From: Manduca sexta
Taxonomy: Eukaryota; Arthropoda; Insecta; Lepidoptera; Sphingidae
Length of the DNA: 64,000 nucleotides
Direction: 5' to 3'
NCBI RefSeq assembly: GCF_014839805.1
Contig: NC_051129.1
Coordinates: 8,560,920-8,624,919, forward strand
Under the pieces are notes generated by a model. The model searched no databases, was not told where the DNA came from, and worked only from the letters and a program-made list of their open reading frames with translations. The position numbers were made by a program, and so were the translations under genes. This document shows positions 11,961-24,365 of this stretch, in pieces (position 1 is the stretch's first letter; every line of letters begins with the position of its first letter).

Positions 11961-14159
11961 CGCACATGTTGTGATATTGAGTGAGATTCCACTCTGGCCA
12001 TGTTTTATCGTCGAAGGCGCGTTTCGTCAGAGCTACTCAATAAGCAATAAACCATTCGCCTCCGAGAAGTTATTTTAAACCCGAGCCGAGATTCGAATTG
12101 AGCCCACGCCTTCACACCTTTTAAAGGTTATTGTGTTTCCGAAACGCTAAAGTCCGTCAAACAATATAAAACTGTCAGTCCAGTCACCGAGTGTTGCCCG
12201 AAGCTGTGAATAATTTAGACGAAAGAAATTAATATACCATTGTTGTTTCTGCATATTTAAATCGTTTTACACACTGAAATGGGCACTCAGTTTAATTTCT
12301 ATACCTCATGTCTACCTAAATACACAAAAAAACAAGTTGCTCTACAATCAATGCAAAGAGAAGAAATCAAAAAGATTATCAAAACGTGCGAACAGCGTCC
12401 GAATCGTCGCACGTACAATAATATTAAAGAGGAAACTAAGCAATTGATAGTAAAAATGGGCGGTGAAATGGAAAAATATCGTCGGACGCATTCGTGGCCT
12501 GGTAAAATATTCAATCGGGGCAATTCGGGTCCGCGTATAAATTTGGTACGGCCATTATTTGTAGCGCGTCCCCGCGACCGAAAATCGCTACCAACATTGA
12601 TAGTCGTCATTTTTCTTGTAGGTATCGTTAATATTTTACGCGTGCGTGTCAACGGTTTATGGGCCCACTCTTAACACTAAAACGTTTTAACCGTGCTCTC
12701 ATTGTTTATACATTTTACTATCCACTTTTTATAGTTTATTGCGGCTCGAGTGCCGAGTGCGGAGTGGTGTGCGGTGCGCGCGCTCGGCTCGTGAGTGTTA
12801 CCTCAGTTCGTGTGACGTTCGATTGTGCACCGCACTATACGATTTTTATTGCGCCCTAATGTCAGACGGAAACTTTGGAATTATCATGTGTATATTTACT
12901 CCGCCAGGTACAGCGGCGCGGCCTTCGCGACGCTTACACACGTCGCCTCTACGATTGACGCGCGATAGAGAAATTACCTCAGATATTTATTATTATAATA
13001 TATGTCAGTGCCTTAAACGAATAGAAACAAAATATAATCATAACCAGCGCTGTAAATATCTCTACAGTAGTCATGAAAACACTATATACATATGACGTGC
13101 ACACTCTATACTTTTTGGTAGAGAGACAGTGTTTTAAGGCAATTTCGAATTTATTGTATCTGCCGTTAATATCAAATTCGAACTTTACTAGTTAGATAAG
13201 TCACTAGTAACAAGGCAACCCCGGACAGATATCAGCGACGGACTCTATCCACGCACGCTATTAGTTCTTAACTACCATTTCAGTCCACAATAGTGAACTT
13301 TATAATTCCATGCGATACTCCAGACTATATCAAAATTCATTGACATATTGACGTATTGAAACAATTGTTTTTTTTTATGTTTGACCAGGCCTGAAAACGT
13401 ATTCGCTACTCACAAGTTCCAGAAAATTTAAAATGTACTAGAGTTTTTGAACTCTGTTATCTTGTATTACCACATAGTAATGGTAACCACTACGAAAATG
13501 AAACGACTGTAGAATGTACAGTGTGTCAAATGTACTGATACCATAACAAGTGGATGGACCCTGTTGTTATGCACGTTATGGTCTTAGTATTCTTGTTAAA
13601 AACATTAGATATACCGGGTGATAAGAAGTATATATTTTTTTTCTATGGTAGGTGAACAGCCAGTGATCGCGATATTAGGCCTGTCTACTTAGTTATCCTT
13701 TGTCGTAAGAAAGGATCGTCTTTAGTTAAATTACAAATTAGAATTTTTTTTCATTGCCCAAAAGATCTTGTGTCTGACAAAATTACATAAAATAGTTAGC
13801 TATAGTATTGGAAAAGCCAGTGTGCCCATATTTAAGCGCCCCTCAAGTTGTTAGGTTCTTAATTAACATGCAATTACGTTTCTAAACGAACGCGTTTAAC
13901 TAACAATAGTATAATTTATATAAGCAAACACACGCATTTTGCCCTTAGGCTGATTACTCTCTTTAATATTTGCAAATTAAGTTAAAACAAATCCAATTTT
14001 GGGAATTGCATCTCTGAATTTTCACGATTATTATGATCGAGGCAGTAAAATGGAATGAATTCAAAAATCAGCAAACGTAAAGCACGTAATGGTCTCAGTT
14101 CTTATCTGGGTGTAATTATCCATCCAAGTTTGCGAGCTCAGAGAAAGAATTGCCTCGTC

Positions 14160-14300
14160 TCCGAGTGTTGTGTGGGGGTGGTGTGTGCGATGGTGTCGCC
14201 GGGCGGTGTGCGGGGAGTGCGCGGGCGGCGGCGGGGCGGTGCGGGCGGCGGGGGCCGCGGGCGGCGGCGCAGGGGGCGCACGGGGGGTAGGCTCACATGG
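14160..14300 (+). other. G-rich, quadruplex-capable tract
   Basis: The + strand has many runs of three or more G separated by short loops between about 14172 and 14290, in a CpG-rich block. It sits in otherwise AT-rich DNA with no supported gene. Structure formation is predicted from sequence only. Confidence 0.5.
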
Positions 14301-15104
14301 GACGCGCTCTAATGAGGTGCCTGAAAGCGACAATGTCTTTGAGTAAAGCAAATGTGTAGGTATCTACATATGGGGGTGGGCCCCTCCTTTATCACCGCTC
14401 TACACTTATATAATGTGTCACTATGGTAGATAATGCCGGTACATCATCTTGTACCGTTTTATGTATTTTTTTTATTGACTTCAATATAGTCAAAGATGAA
14501 TGCCACCTATTTTTTTCAGTTCCCACATACTATCTGCATTTAGGAAATATTATTAAGTCATTTGCATACTGCGTTTTTATAATTTAATTTTCGCCCTTAT
14601 CTCTTGTTAAATATTGTAAGCGACATAGGTGGCAAAGGTGGTTGTTCATTAGTACTGATGGGTTATACGTGCATCAACACATTTACAATGTACTTTGTTC
14701 CGTCTGTAAAAAGCAAAACAAATGGGTGCAGTAGGCTCTCTACAAAAGTTACATCGCATGTAATATTATTTAGATGACATAGCCATATCCAAGTCCAAGT
14801 CCATCCAATAGTTAGAAAACAGAAGTCCAGTTTAGAGTCATGGCTCTTGTTTAAAATAACATTATTAATGATGGTTTAACTGCCGTGGGTGTAGATTATT
14901 TAAAAATATCTCAGTAGACGCTCCGTATACCACCTCGGTAGAAAGGAAGTCGGTCTTTTTCTATTCTGCCGCATATTCCGCGGCCCGATACATTCAGTAG
15001 TTATAATATCGACTAATAAATAAATTAATTAGAGAATATAAATATGTATGGTATATTAAATAAATTTCTAGAAATGCTTAGTTAATGAGACGTAAAGGAT
15101 CAAG

Positions 15105-16640
15105 TAGTGTGCAGTGGCGGGTGAGACGGTACAGGCGCCGACAGCCGGCCCTGTGCACGGAAAGCGCGCGGCTCGGTTGCGCCTTCCGATCCGGGGCCGG
15201 TTTTAATTTCCCGCGCTCGGCGGCGCGTTAAGTTTAAACGCGCGCGAGATGCGGAGACGCGGAGATGAGGCGCACACGTACTACGTACCACTAATATCAT
15301 GCACGGCCCGGGCCGTCGCCATAGCGACGCACACTCAAATGACGTGTGTGTGGTGCGACCGGCGCGGCGCTGGTGTGAGGCCGGGGGTAATATGATTTGA
15401 GCTGGCGGGCGACACCCCGCCCGCTTGTTTGCTCTCCGATGCAATCGCGATACGAGTCCGCGCCCGCCGCGCCGCTCCGCCGCCCCGCGCACTCGCGACA
15501 CATCTCTCACCTCCGTCCTCGATAACCGCTTCGGATTCCTTGTTGCAAGCCACCGCATTCTATTGAAATAGATACTCCGCCACCGCCGCGCCGCGCCGTC
15601 TATCCACCTACTGCTCTACTCGATTTACACATCACCCCTTGCCGCACAATTTTCAACTTCACTCGACATACTCCGATCTTCCAAATGGTTTCCGTTATCT
15701 ACCTATTTCCCGAACATAACACGTCGTGCTCCGCGCTCTGATGAATTACACAACAAGCAGACTCGACGGACTTGAAACATCTTTGCGATGATTTTGTTTG
15801 TTCAACTAAAGAGCTACTTCGCGTGAAATATTTACTTATTGCCCCTATAAATGAATCATACAACGTTTGACATCACGGTAACAGTTGTCATATTTTCCGT
15901 AGCTGTTGAGTATATCCCGTGTGGTGACACACGATGCATCGGCTCTGCAGTGGGCGCGCGGAGACTGGTGACAATTACGCGCGGTTCGGATGCTCATTAG
16001 TGGAGGCAGCGCGACCGCTTCATGTATCATGTATCTCGCGTCCGCGGCACCACCGACACCACAATAAAGCAATCAATCCGCAACGTCCGCACGACACGCC
16101 GTGCCGTGTGGACGCACACAACAAGCTCGCTCGCCACATTTGTGCATAAAGAAAAAATCACATCTGAAAGAAGGCGTACTCCTGAAACTTTACACATTAT
16201 TATGCAGTTTTTCAGATCGACCGTGGCGTACGTCCTAACAGAGTACAGCGATCTTACAAAGTGCACTAGCGTTGCAGTAATTGCAGTGCAGACGCCGGAG
16301 GCGGCGGATAATACCGTGCGTGGTATATGGTACTGCGGCTAATAACAGAGCCGCGGCCTCGCGCCGATTATCCCTTTACCCGACGAAGACGAATCGGTAT
16401 CGAACGGCGCGACGTTCGGTCTCAGCTAATGAGAGCGGATTTACCAGTCATTATCCACTTTCGCCGCTCGCCCGGAGCGCGATGAAGACGTCGGCCGGCG
16501 GGCGACGGGGCGAGGCGGGCGGCGCCGGTGCCGCGGGCGCACAATTTGCCGCCGAGCGTTAGACGCCGAACGCCGTTGCCCGCAGCGCGCTTTGTACTTT
16601 ATCCCCGGTAATTGCGGCTCCGACGCGAAATACCTTCTAA
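15105..16640. promoter_or_regulatory. Group of GC-rich blocks upstream of METTL9 exons
   Basis: CpG-dense segments (about 15110-15620, 15920-16160 and 16280-16640) lie 0.5-2 kb upstream of the first visible METTL9 exon. Several overlapping frames are open on both strands, as expected from composition. None resembles the METTL9 N-terminus. They may be promoter or 5'-UTR sequence for METTL9 or intronic enhancers. Confidence 0.35.
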
Positions 16641-17129
16641 CGGCCACCACCACACGACCGACGGTAGTGGATAATTGCGCTATTGTTGCTTAGATCAACG
16701 GCGAATAGCTCACAAATCGTTTTCAAAGAACTTACCTTCTACTAAATTAGAAGGTTGGAACGATGAGCGAACTTTGTTATTTCGACAATTAACTTGTATG
16801 GCAAAATTAATAGCTACGCTGCGCTGTAACGGAGCTCGTAATAGACTATCGCATGTTCACTCCGGGCGAAGTGCACCGCAATTTATTGTTTAATACTACC
16901 GACTACGTTACCATCAATGTGTGTTTATTTATAATGATGAACTTATTTTCATCTACAATTCCACTTGCAAGGAAATTTTACTCTATAATATTTTATAATT
17001 ACGCATCAACTGAAAGGCATCCCTTATATTTTCTTATATCTTGTTTACAAATCTTCCGTCTTACAATAATTAACGATTAATTTTCAACAACGCTTACAAC
17101 ACTGACGTGTATGTGTCCTCCGTCCGCAG

Positions 17130-18608
17130 GTGGCTGGGGCGCGGCTCAATGTTCGTGCTATCAGAGGCGCAGGTGCGTCAACTCCTGCAGAACAGTCCGC
17201 GCAAGCCGAACGACACGCGGCTGGGCGCGCTGGTGGACGTGGGCGCGGGCGACGGCGAGGTGAGCCGCCGGTTCGCGAACCTCTACTCAATCAACTACGC
17301 CACTGAGATCTCCGCCAGCATGCAGAAGACACTCGCCAAGAAGGGATACACGTGAGTAGTCTTACGCTTGATATAAATGACGCCGCATTTCGTAGACATC
17401 TGACATTTGTTGCGTACCATATTTATCATTTGTTTAATCTGGCTCTCGGCCTGATAGATTCGAATAAAATCACGTCCAAATATCACGTCTACTATTGAGA
17501 CTCATCACTGCATCCTCCGACTTGCGTTAAAATTGTGAAGACCTACTATGATGCTTACGTACCCTTATCGATACAATGATGAATATACGTACTTGTTTGT
17601 TCAATGTCTTATCCACTTAAGTCACATCGAAGACTTGTTTCAAACTCATACAATCACTCCTTATCGTTGCAGATTATTAGACACGGACGACTGGTGGCGT
17701 GAGCAGCAGTTCGACTGCGTGTGCATGATGAACCTGCTGGACCGCTGCAGCAAGCCGGTCACCATGCTCAAGCAGGCGCACTCCGCGATCGCTCCCGGCG
17801 GCGTGCTGGTCATAGCGCTCGTGCTGCCGTACAAGCCTTATGTGGAAGGTGAGGACAGTTTGTGTCAGACAGTGGTAGACTTTAAATATATTTTTTGGTG
17901 GTATACAATGGTGATTGCTAATGTCATCGCTGGTCATCCACACCCATTATAAGGGTTAAATATAGAAGACGTAGTTTATAAATCTTTATCAACCAAGCCA
18001 ATTTTTAATCCGAGGGCAGTATTAAAAGATCCCAGTCAATTTCGCTCTGAAATGCAATATCAGCTGAGATCCCGTCAAATTAAGGTCAGCATCCTAAAAT
18101 AGTCGCTATTCAATAAGCCTATATTTGCATCATCTTAAATGGTATTATAGGTCACAATATGTGAGTGATTTTGACGGCCGAGTTTTGTTTATTTAACAGT
18201 GCGGACTTAACCACGAACAATCTCTTAACTGTCAGAAGAAACCTTGTTTATGAAATAGTTCAAAACATAAAATGTCTACTTGAGACTTAACTCAAAGTTG
18301 AGATTGAATTTTTGATGGTCGAAGATCACTTTAAAATTACCTCTCAGATGTGTAACACGTTTAAATAAAAGCAAACATTAATTCCAGTAACAGCCGACCA
18401 CAAGCCGGAGGAGCGGCTGCCGATCTCGGGCATGACGTTCGAGGAGCAAGTGACGTCGTTCGTGAAGTTCATGCGGTCGCTCGGCTTCGAGTTGTCGTCG
18501 TGGGCGCGCGCGCCGTACCTCTGCGAGGGAGACTTCGCGCAGGCGTACTACTGGCTCGACGACTCCGTGTACGTGTTCGAGCCGGCCGCCGCCGCGCCGG
18601 ACACGTGA
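17130..18608 (+). CDS. METTL9: METTL9-like (DREV) protein-histidine methyltransferase, C-terminal three exons
   Basis: METTL9 is a SAM-dependent methyltransferase that modifies histidine in alternating-histidine motifs. Three exons are visible: 17130-17351, 17673-17848 and 18394-18608 (stop TGA). All have GT-AG borders and matching phases (2, then 1). Family marks are GRGSMFVLSE at the start, the SAM-binding motif I DVGAGDGEV, NLLDRC, and the C-terminal PYLCEGDFAQAYYWLDDSVY. The open part is 204 codons, against a little over 300 residues for the whole protein, so roughly the first third is missing. The exon upstream should end in a phase fitting G-TGG (Trp before LGRG), but I could not find it in 1-17129. 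It may lie there unrecognised or outside the window. The last exon is GC-rich compared with its introns. Identification is firm. Confidence 0.93.
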
Positions 18609-18891
18609 AGTGTTCTCGAGATTCATTAGTAGGGGACGTGATCAGTATAGTGAGATATTGCATTTTCAGTTAAGGTGTTATATAAGATTTTTTTATATTA
18701 TCAATAGACAATTGAAATTATGTATTTTTGGCGAATAACATTAGAAATTTGTTACATTTATATTCAAAATTTTTGCGTATATTATTACAGTTGTACTGAG
18801 AGTGCAATATATCGCACAATTAGCATTTTCTCTGTTGCCATTGCAGGCGTTGGTCGTAGGTTTTAAACTATTCGAAATATTTTTAATAAGC

Positions 18892-18897
18892 AATAAA
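18892..18897 (+). terminator. Candidate polyadenylation signal for METTL9
   Basis: This is the first clear AATAAA, about 285 bases after the METTL9 stop. Further AATAAA hexamers occur at 19475 and 20030, so longer 3' UTRs are equally possible. Confidence 0.4.
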
Positions 18898-21470
18898 TAC
18901 ATCGCATTACTCCCTATAAATAACACAAATTCATTCATTTTTATATTACCGTGCCGTTCATGTAAGTACATTTTTGTAATTTTATACGATACATTAAAAT
19001 ATTTATCATTTAATCAATAGCAACACTAGGTTAAAACTATCGCATATTCCAAAATTATTTTCTACAATTCATGCGTCGTTTAAATGTATCTCTCATATGT
19101 TCATTCTAAAATCAGCTAACAATGGTTAGTGTTACATTCCTAGATATTTAGTGTAGTTCATTCTTATTCAATTATAGTGTGTAGGTAAAAATATACGTAG
19201 TAAATTACACTAACGCTCGTCTACCTCGGTGAAGCAAACGAAAACGGACGTCTATACTTCATATTTAATGATTCTGAAATGCGTGCAATATTTATAAATT
19301 ATTATACAGTCAGCTCTAAATTAATGTATACGTTGTCCAAAATGTTTCATAGATTTGATCTTTATTCGTGTATAATTTTGGCACTGAGTGTACGTTACTC
19401 TGAAATTAGGATCTGGACTACGTATGTCACAGTAAATCTGCTTTCAACGCTTAGATCTCATCTCGCACTTTGTGAATAAATATGGTATATACCTTAATGT
19501 ATGTTTCCCTAGTATTGAAACATGATAAATATATCGAAATGAATTATTTTTCAGATTTTATTACGGCTTTTTATATTATACTTTTCTCTCGAAGTTTCGA
19601 AGATTGCATCGTTTATGTCTTCGAAACGTTGGGGAAAAATTATAACATAGAAAACTGCGATAAAATCAGAAAAAAAAATATTTCGATGTCTAACATTCGC
19701 GTAAACGTAAGAAATTAACTAAACATCATAAAGATGTTGTTAAACAAAGCATAGTGAAAAACGTACAGTATAAAATAATTATGTACTTACTTATAACTAA
19801 AAGTATGAGATACTAAAAACAAAAATAACGAAGCCACAAACGTTATTTACGTTTGCAAGTAAAACTAAGGCTGTTGACACGAATTTCATAAATTTGGAAA
19901 GAAAAACATGATATTTAATCATATTTAAAAATATAATATACATTTTTAATATATAAATGTTTTTATCGTATTTATCTATTTATGTGGTTACTCGTTTACC
20001 TAGCTAAGTATTCATTATAGATTACATTGAATAAAACGCACATTTTAGACATCGAATGGATGTTTTATATGTCGTGGTAGTGTAGATGTAAATGACACTT
20101 ATATTCATTATTACAAGGTCGATTTTCTACTTTTTCTACGTAAATAACTTCACCCATTTATTGTTACAACTTGGATATTATATGTGTAAAAAATGGCTAG
20201 TATAAAATATAGTGTGCCAAAATAGGTCACACTCAATGGAATTTGTATTCGTCCATAAATGTGTAGATTGTGACATTCCAGTTTTTATGTTCCTTTAATT
20301 ACCGTTTTATATCTATTGTAATGTGCAAAATATATAAAGAAAAATATCTTGCCTTTTATTTTTCACCGCTCGTAGGAGCTTCACACAACACGGACCAACG
20401 TCCCTAACCCAACTACTCCTGTGTGCGTCATAGTTTGCAAAACATCATGACCGTGGAGTAAGTAACGGTAAGATCATGATTACCTCAGAACAATAACAAG
20501 CATAGGAGTCTAAATCACCCTCATATACTTATCCTATTTTTTCTAGTAGGCCAAAAACGTTGAAAAGAATGAGATAAATATTATTTTGCTAAGGTCGGCT
20601 TACGTACACTGTACAACCGGAGATGACTACATTGTTCAGACACCATTTTCCCATTCGTTTTCTTAACAAAACCTTACGATTATGACGGTGATTATAAATA
20701 AAACCCATCATCTATTTATATAATTTATTTCTAAGCACTGCTTCTCATCACTAAAATACACTTTTATATGTTACAAACAAAAGTGGCAAATTACATATCA
20801 ATAACATGGCAGGGCCAAATAGAATAGAGCCGGACCACACGAATATAAACAGATCGAAGGAAAGCAATTAGCAGAAGGTAAACGCCGTAATATGAAAACG
20901 TTGTTTACCTTCCAATAACTACCTCCTTTATAACTACATATACAATCGTGTAGTCACAGCGTAATGTACTTCGAAATGAACAATTTCGTCGACATTCATA
21001 AATACATTTTACGTGATTTTGACTTACATTTAAAACAAATTATATCGATTTAAAAATTTTAGAATAATTAAATTACATAATAATATTACCGACTGACTTC
21101 ATTACTGGTATTTCGGAAGCCAAAATTTGATTTTGATAGAATAATTTATCACAGAATACAGATGCCAAATACATGAAATCCTAAAAAGTCTAATTTATGA
21201 TCCATTGAAGAGTATAATATTGCTATTTCGTGTACTCTCAGGCAAGTTACCAAATTTAGAAATAGCATTTACCTGGGCCCTGAGGCCGACTGTATTTACC
21301 ACAGTATCAACACTGTGGCAAATTTCACAAAAAGAGTTTAGAAATAGCAACATGAATAAGTTTTCTATTACTTAAGATGTCAATGAAATGCAGTAATTTT
21401 ATTTTCCAGTAAAATCCGCTTGCAATAGAGTAAAAAAAAAATTTTTCTTTTAACTGTGATGTCCTACTAC

Positions 21471-21635
21471 CATTTTCAATTAACAATCTCTCTATTTTCG
21501 ATCTATCTCAAAAATAGACCCATCAGAACAAAGTTTTTTTTTACATGTTCACACTTGAGTTATTTTGATTGGTTCATTTTCGGTATAGGATAGAAGATTA
21601 AAATTAGGATTGTTTATTGAAAGCGGCTGTTAATG
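21471..21635. mobile_element. MITE copy 1
   Basis: This is the most diverged of three related copies. It has TTTTCGATCTATCTCAAAAA near the left end, ATTTTGATTGGTTCATT in the middle and GGATTGTTTATTGAAAGC at the right. The ends are imperfect inverted repeats (TTTCAATTAACAATC against GATTGTTTATTGAAA). Confidence 0.75.
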
Positions 21636-22509
21636 TGAAAAAATCAGATTAATATTTTGAGAAATGTGTGATGAATGAAATAAAAAATGACACAGGAATT
21701 ACGAAAAAGGGACACCTTTTACCTGACAATGGATACTGGAAAGCGCTCTTATTGAGATCATTCGAAAAGAAATAGCCAATACTTTTAATGTGACACGTCA
21801 GAAAGCTTAAGATAAAGTAAATAATCAATAGGATGATTTCATTTTGAATTTTTATAATATAGAACTCCAAATAAAAAATGCAAATAATTTTTTGACTAGA
21901 AAGCTTAATTCTAATACAGAGAGAGATTCTTTTGGAAATATATAATACTTGACCAAGAATAATTTTCACGCAGTAAGATCGACTTAATACTAGACGTATT
22001 GTTAGTTGTTCATTAAACAATAGCCTCCATACAATATTTGGGATAACTTTAAGAAATTATTCATACGAGTAATAGACCTTATGTTTATCCCCTTAAATTC
22101 CACCTTGATACGTCATAAACATACTTTTCATAGTTGTAAAATAATAAGCTGCTATTGACTGCATTCGACAATAGTCAAATGCAATCAGCAATGTGATGCA
22201 CAACAATACAACGAATAGAGAAACACTTACGTAATAAATCATAGTACCTAATACCTTACAACCCCAACACGCCTCGTCGAAATTTCACGAATAGATATTA
22301 CTCATAAAACGCTATATAATTTAGAATTACAGTACTAACATACAAAATTTTTAATTTAAAGTAGGCTTTGCCTTATTATTGCACTAATATTACGTAGTCC
22401 ATTATTTCACACAGGTGATGTTTGGAAGTAAATAGTTTACACACAGTTCCGCTGCAACATAACGACCGAAGGAACCTCCGATCGTTGTATTCCATTACCG
22501 GCTACCGCT

Positions 22510-22677
22510 TAACTGCCATCTTCAATAAACCACCCCAATCGCTTTTTTCGATCTATCTCAAAAATGGACCAATCAAAACATTTTTTTGTCATCCTTACAA
22601 ATGAGTTATTTTGATTGGTTTATTCTCGGAATGGGATTGAAGATTGAGATTGGGATCGTCTATTGAAAACGGTTGTA
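22510..22677. mobile_element. MITE copy 2
   Basis: It shares the interior TTTTTTCGATCTATCTCAAA and TTATTTTGATTGGTTTATTC with the other copies. The inverted ends CTTCAATAAACCACCCCAAT and ATTGGGATCGTCTATTGAAA pair over about 20 bases. It has no coding capacity, so it is a non-autonomous element. Confidence 0.8.
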
Positions 22678-22981
22678 AGTGCCACTGATTTGCATAAATG
22701 TCAGACAAATCGAACATTTCTGTAAATTAGTGTTCAATTTAAAACACATCGACCTTTGTGCACATTCAGTGTGCAGTTCCACACGTCACAAGTCACAACT
22801 TGCCGAACCTAATTTCATACATCCACAGGCAACATTAGCTAAGACAAACGTGAAAAATTGCAGTCTTCAATAAGATACTAACCTCCCTATCGTTCTCGAG
22901 ACAAGACACGGCGATCAAAACTTAAAAGAAAATTATACGCTTGCAAAGATCATTGAATAGAGCGCGATGATGCGCGTCTCT

Positions 22982-23152
22982 TACAGCGATTTTCAGTAAA
23001 CAATCCCAATCGCTTTTTTCGATCCATCTCAAAAATAGTCCAATCAGAACAAAGTTTTTTTTGACATGTTTACAAATGATTTCTATCGATTGGTTCATTC
23101 TCGGAATCAAATTGAAGATTGAGATTGGGATCGTTTATTGAAAACGGCTGTT
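22982..23152. mobile_element. MITE copy 3
   Basis: This is the best-preserved copy. The left end TTTCAGTAAACAATCCCAAT and right end ATTGGGATCGTTTATTGAAA are near-perfect inverted repeats, extending outward as TTACAGC and GCTGTTA. About 170 bp long with no coding frame. The transposase superfamily cannot be assigned from these ends alone. Confidence 0.8.
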
Positions 23153-24064
23153 ATTAAACGATTTTACATCTAGATGCGTACGTAAGTAACGCAGTTCCAC
23201 TACATGTAGCTAATCTACATTCATGTCAAGACTTCGCTCAGACCTACTCTTATTACACCTCTATCACAGTGTAAATAATGCACTTACGACAATAAACTGA
23301 GAATACACTTAAACCAACTAGGACGTATTGTAAAGTTACGGTAAAAAAAATATAACTAACACACAAAATATAAGTCTCATAACGTAAAATTATATAAAAT
23401 ACCATACAAATAACTTGTAAGTAATCGTAACAGATAATAAATGAAGTGTAAGTTATGTAAAAAAAATGTGATATTGACACAATCTAAACAAAGAACAACA
23501 AATAAAGCAAAGTATATTCGCAAATATAACAGGACAGAGAGAAAGAAAGACTTAAAAACCCATATTATAAAAAAACAAATATGGTTTGAATACCCGGCGA
23601 CAACCGGTGCGACCAACAGCGACGCTCCTCACCCGCCGACAATAATAATATGCAATAGTTCCACAACTCCTCGCCAACTTCATTATTATAAGACTTTACA
23701 TTTACTACACGCGATACACCTCATGTCCAATGATTCTATAATACAAGTAAGCACTATTTTAGACCGGCTAAATACCTTTGTGCATGCTACGATTATGTAG
23801 GTGTGAATTTCATATATCGCATATCATATCAACAAAGAAGGTTACTAAAATATATTTGAATGGTATATCGCTGCTTTTTAATACTCCATCCAACAAATAA
23901 ATTGATGATGAACTGAGTACATCCCTATAAACATTTAACAAAATTACGTTGTTTTTCAGTTCACATTAGTAGGGTTGCCAACTAGCAGTACATAATTCTA
24001 GAGGAACCAAACCGAAGGAACCGGTTCAAATTCCAATCTCTTGTTGGTTTCTACAAAATCTTTT

Positions 24065-24070
24065 TTTAAT
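24065..24070 (-). terminator. Candidate polyadenylation signal for the 24.4-28.3 kb gene
   Basis: A variant hexamer ATTAAA on the minus strand lies about 300 bases past the stop at 24366. No canonical AATAAA was seen on that strand closer to the gene. Confidence 0.3.
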
Positions 24071-24365
24071 TTCAGCCCCCATACCTCAAAAACTTAATGA
24101 ACTCCTCTTGACTTAGAATGGGATCATTCCAAGACTCTTAAAGCAGTTAAAAATTTCTATATTGCCAAGATACTAAGATGAAATTGAATTGAAATACAAT
24201 CAAACAAGGGGTATTGTTCGCATAGAATTAAATAGAAAAAGCAGCGATATACATACAACAGTAAGTATAGTGTGCGAGTTCGGGCGAGCGGGTCGTAGTG
24301 GGCGGGCGGTGGAGCGCGTGACGTCACCGCGGCGCTCAGCCGTCGGCGGCGTGCCCGTCCGGAGG

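Larger units (their letters stand above)
18609..24365. other. METTL9 3' UTR and intergenic stretch
   Basis: AT-rich DNA between METTL9 and the 3' end of the next gene on the opposite strand. It contains the MITE cluster at 21.47-23.15 kb. The open frames at 21649-22020 (-) and 23441-23800 (+) have no recognisable domain and are not called. No RNA gene is evident. Confidence 0.6.

Noticed and set aside
11607..12078. Overlapping frames of 82-122 codons on both strands
   Set aside because: They are products of GC composition (Arg/Ala/Pro runs), mutually exclusive and without family features.
12279..12674. 131-codon frame on + downstream of a GC-rich block
   Set aside because: It has a mixed composition with no recognisable domain, and an opposing frame of 117 codons covers the same bases. 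No splice or conservation support is visible.
15100..15558. 152-codon minus-strand frame
   Set aside because: It lies in a CpG-rich block where stops are rare. It is Arg-rich with no domain and overlaps other frames of equal quality.
21649..22020. 123-codon minus-strand frame
   Set aside because: It is an Ile/Phe/Leu-rich translation of AT-rich DNA and resembles a chance hydrophobic frame.
23441..23800. 119-codon + frame starting MKCKLCKKN
   Set aside because: The early Cys pair suggests a zinc finger, but no second pair follows and the rest is low-complexity AT-derived sequence.
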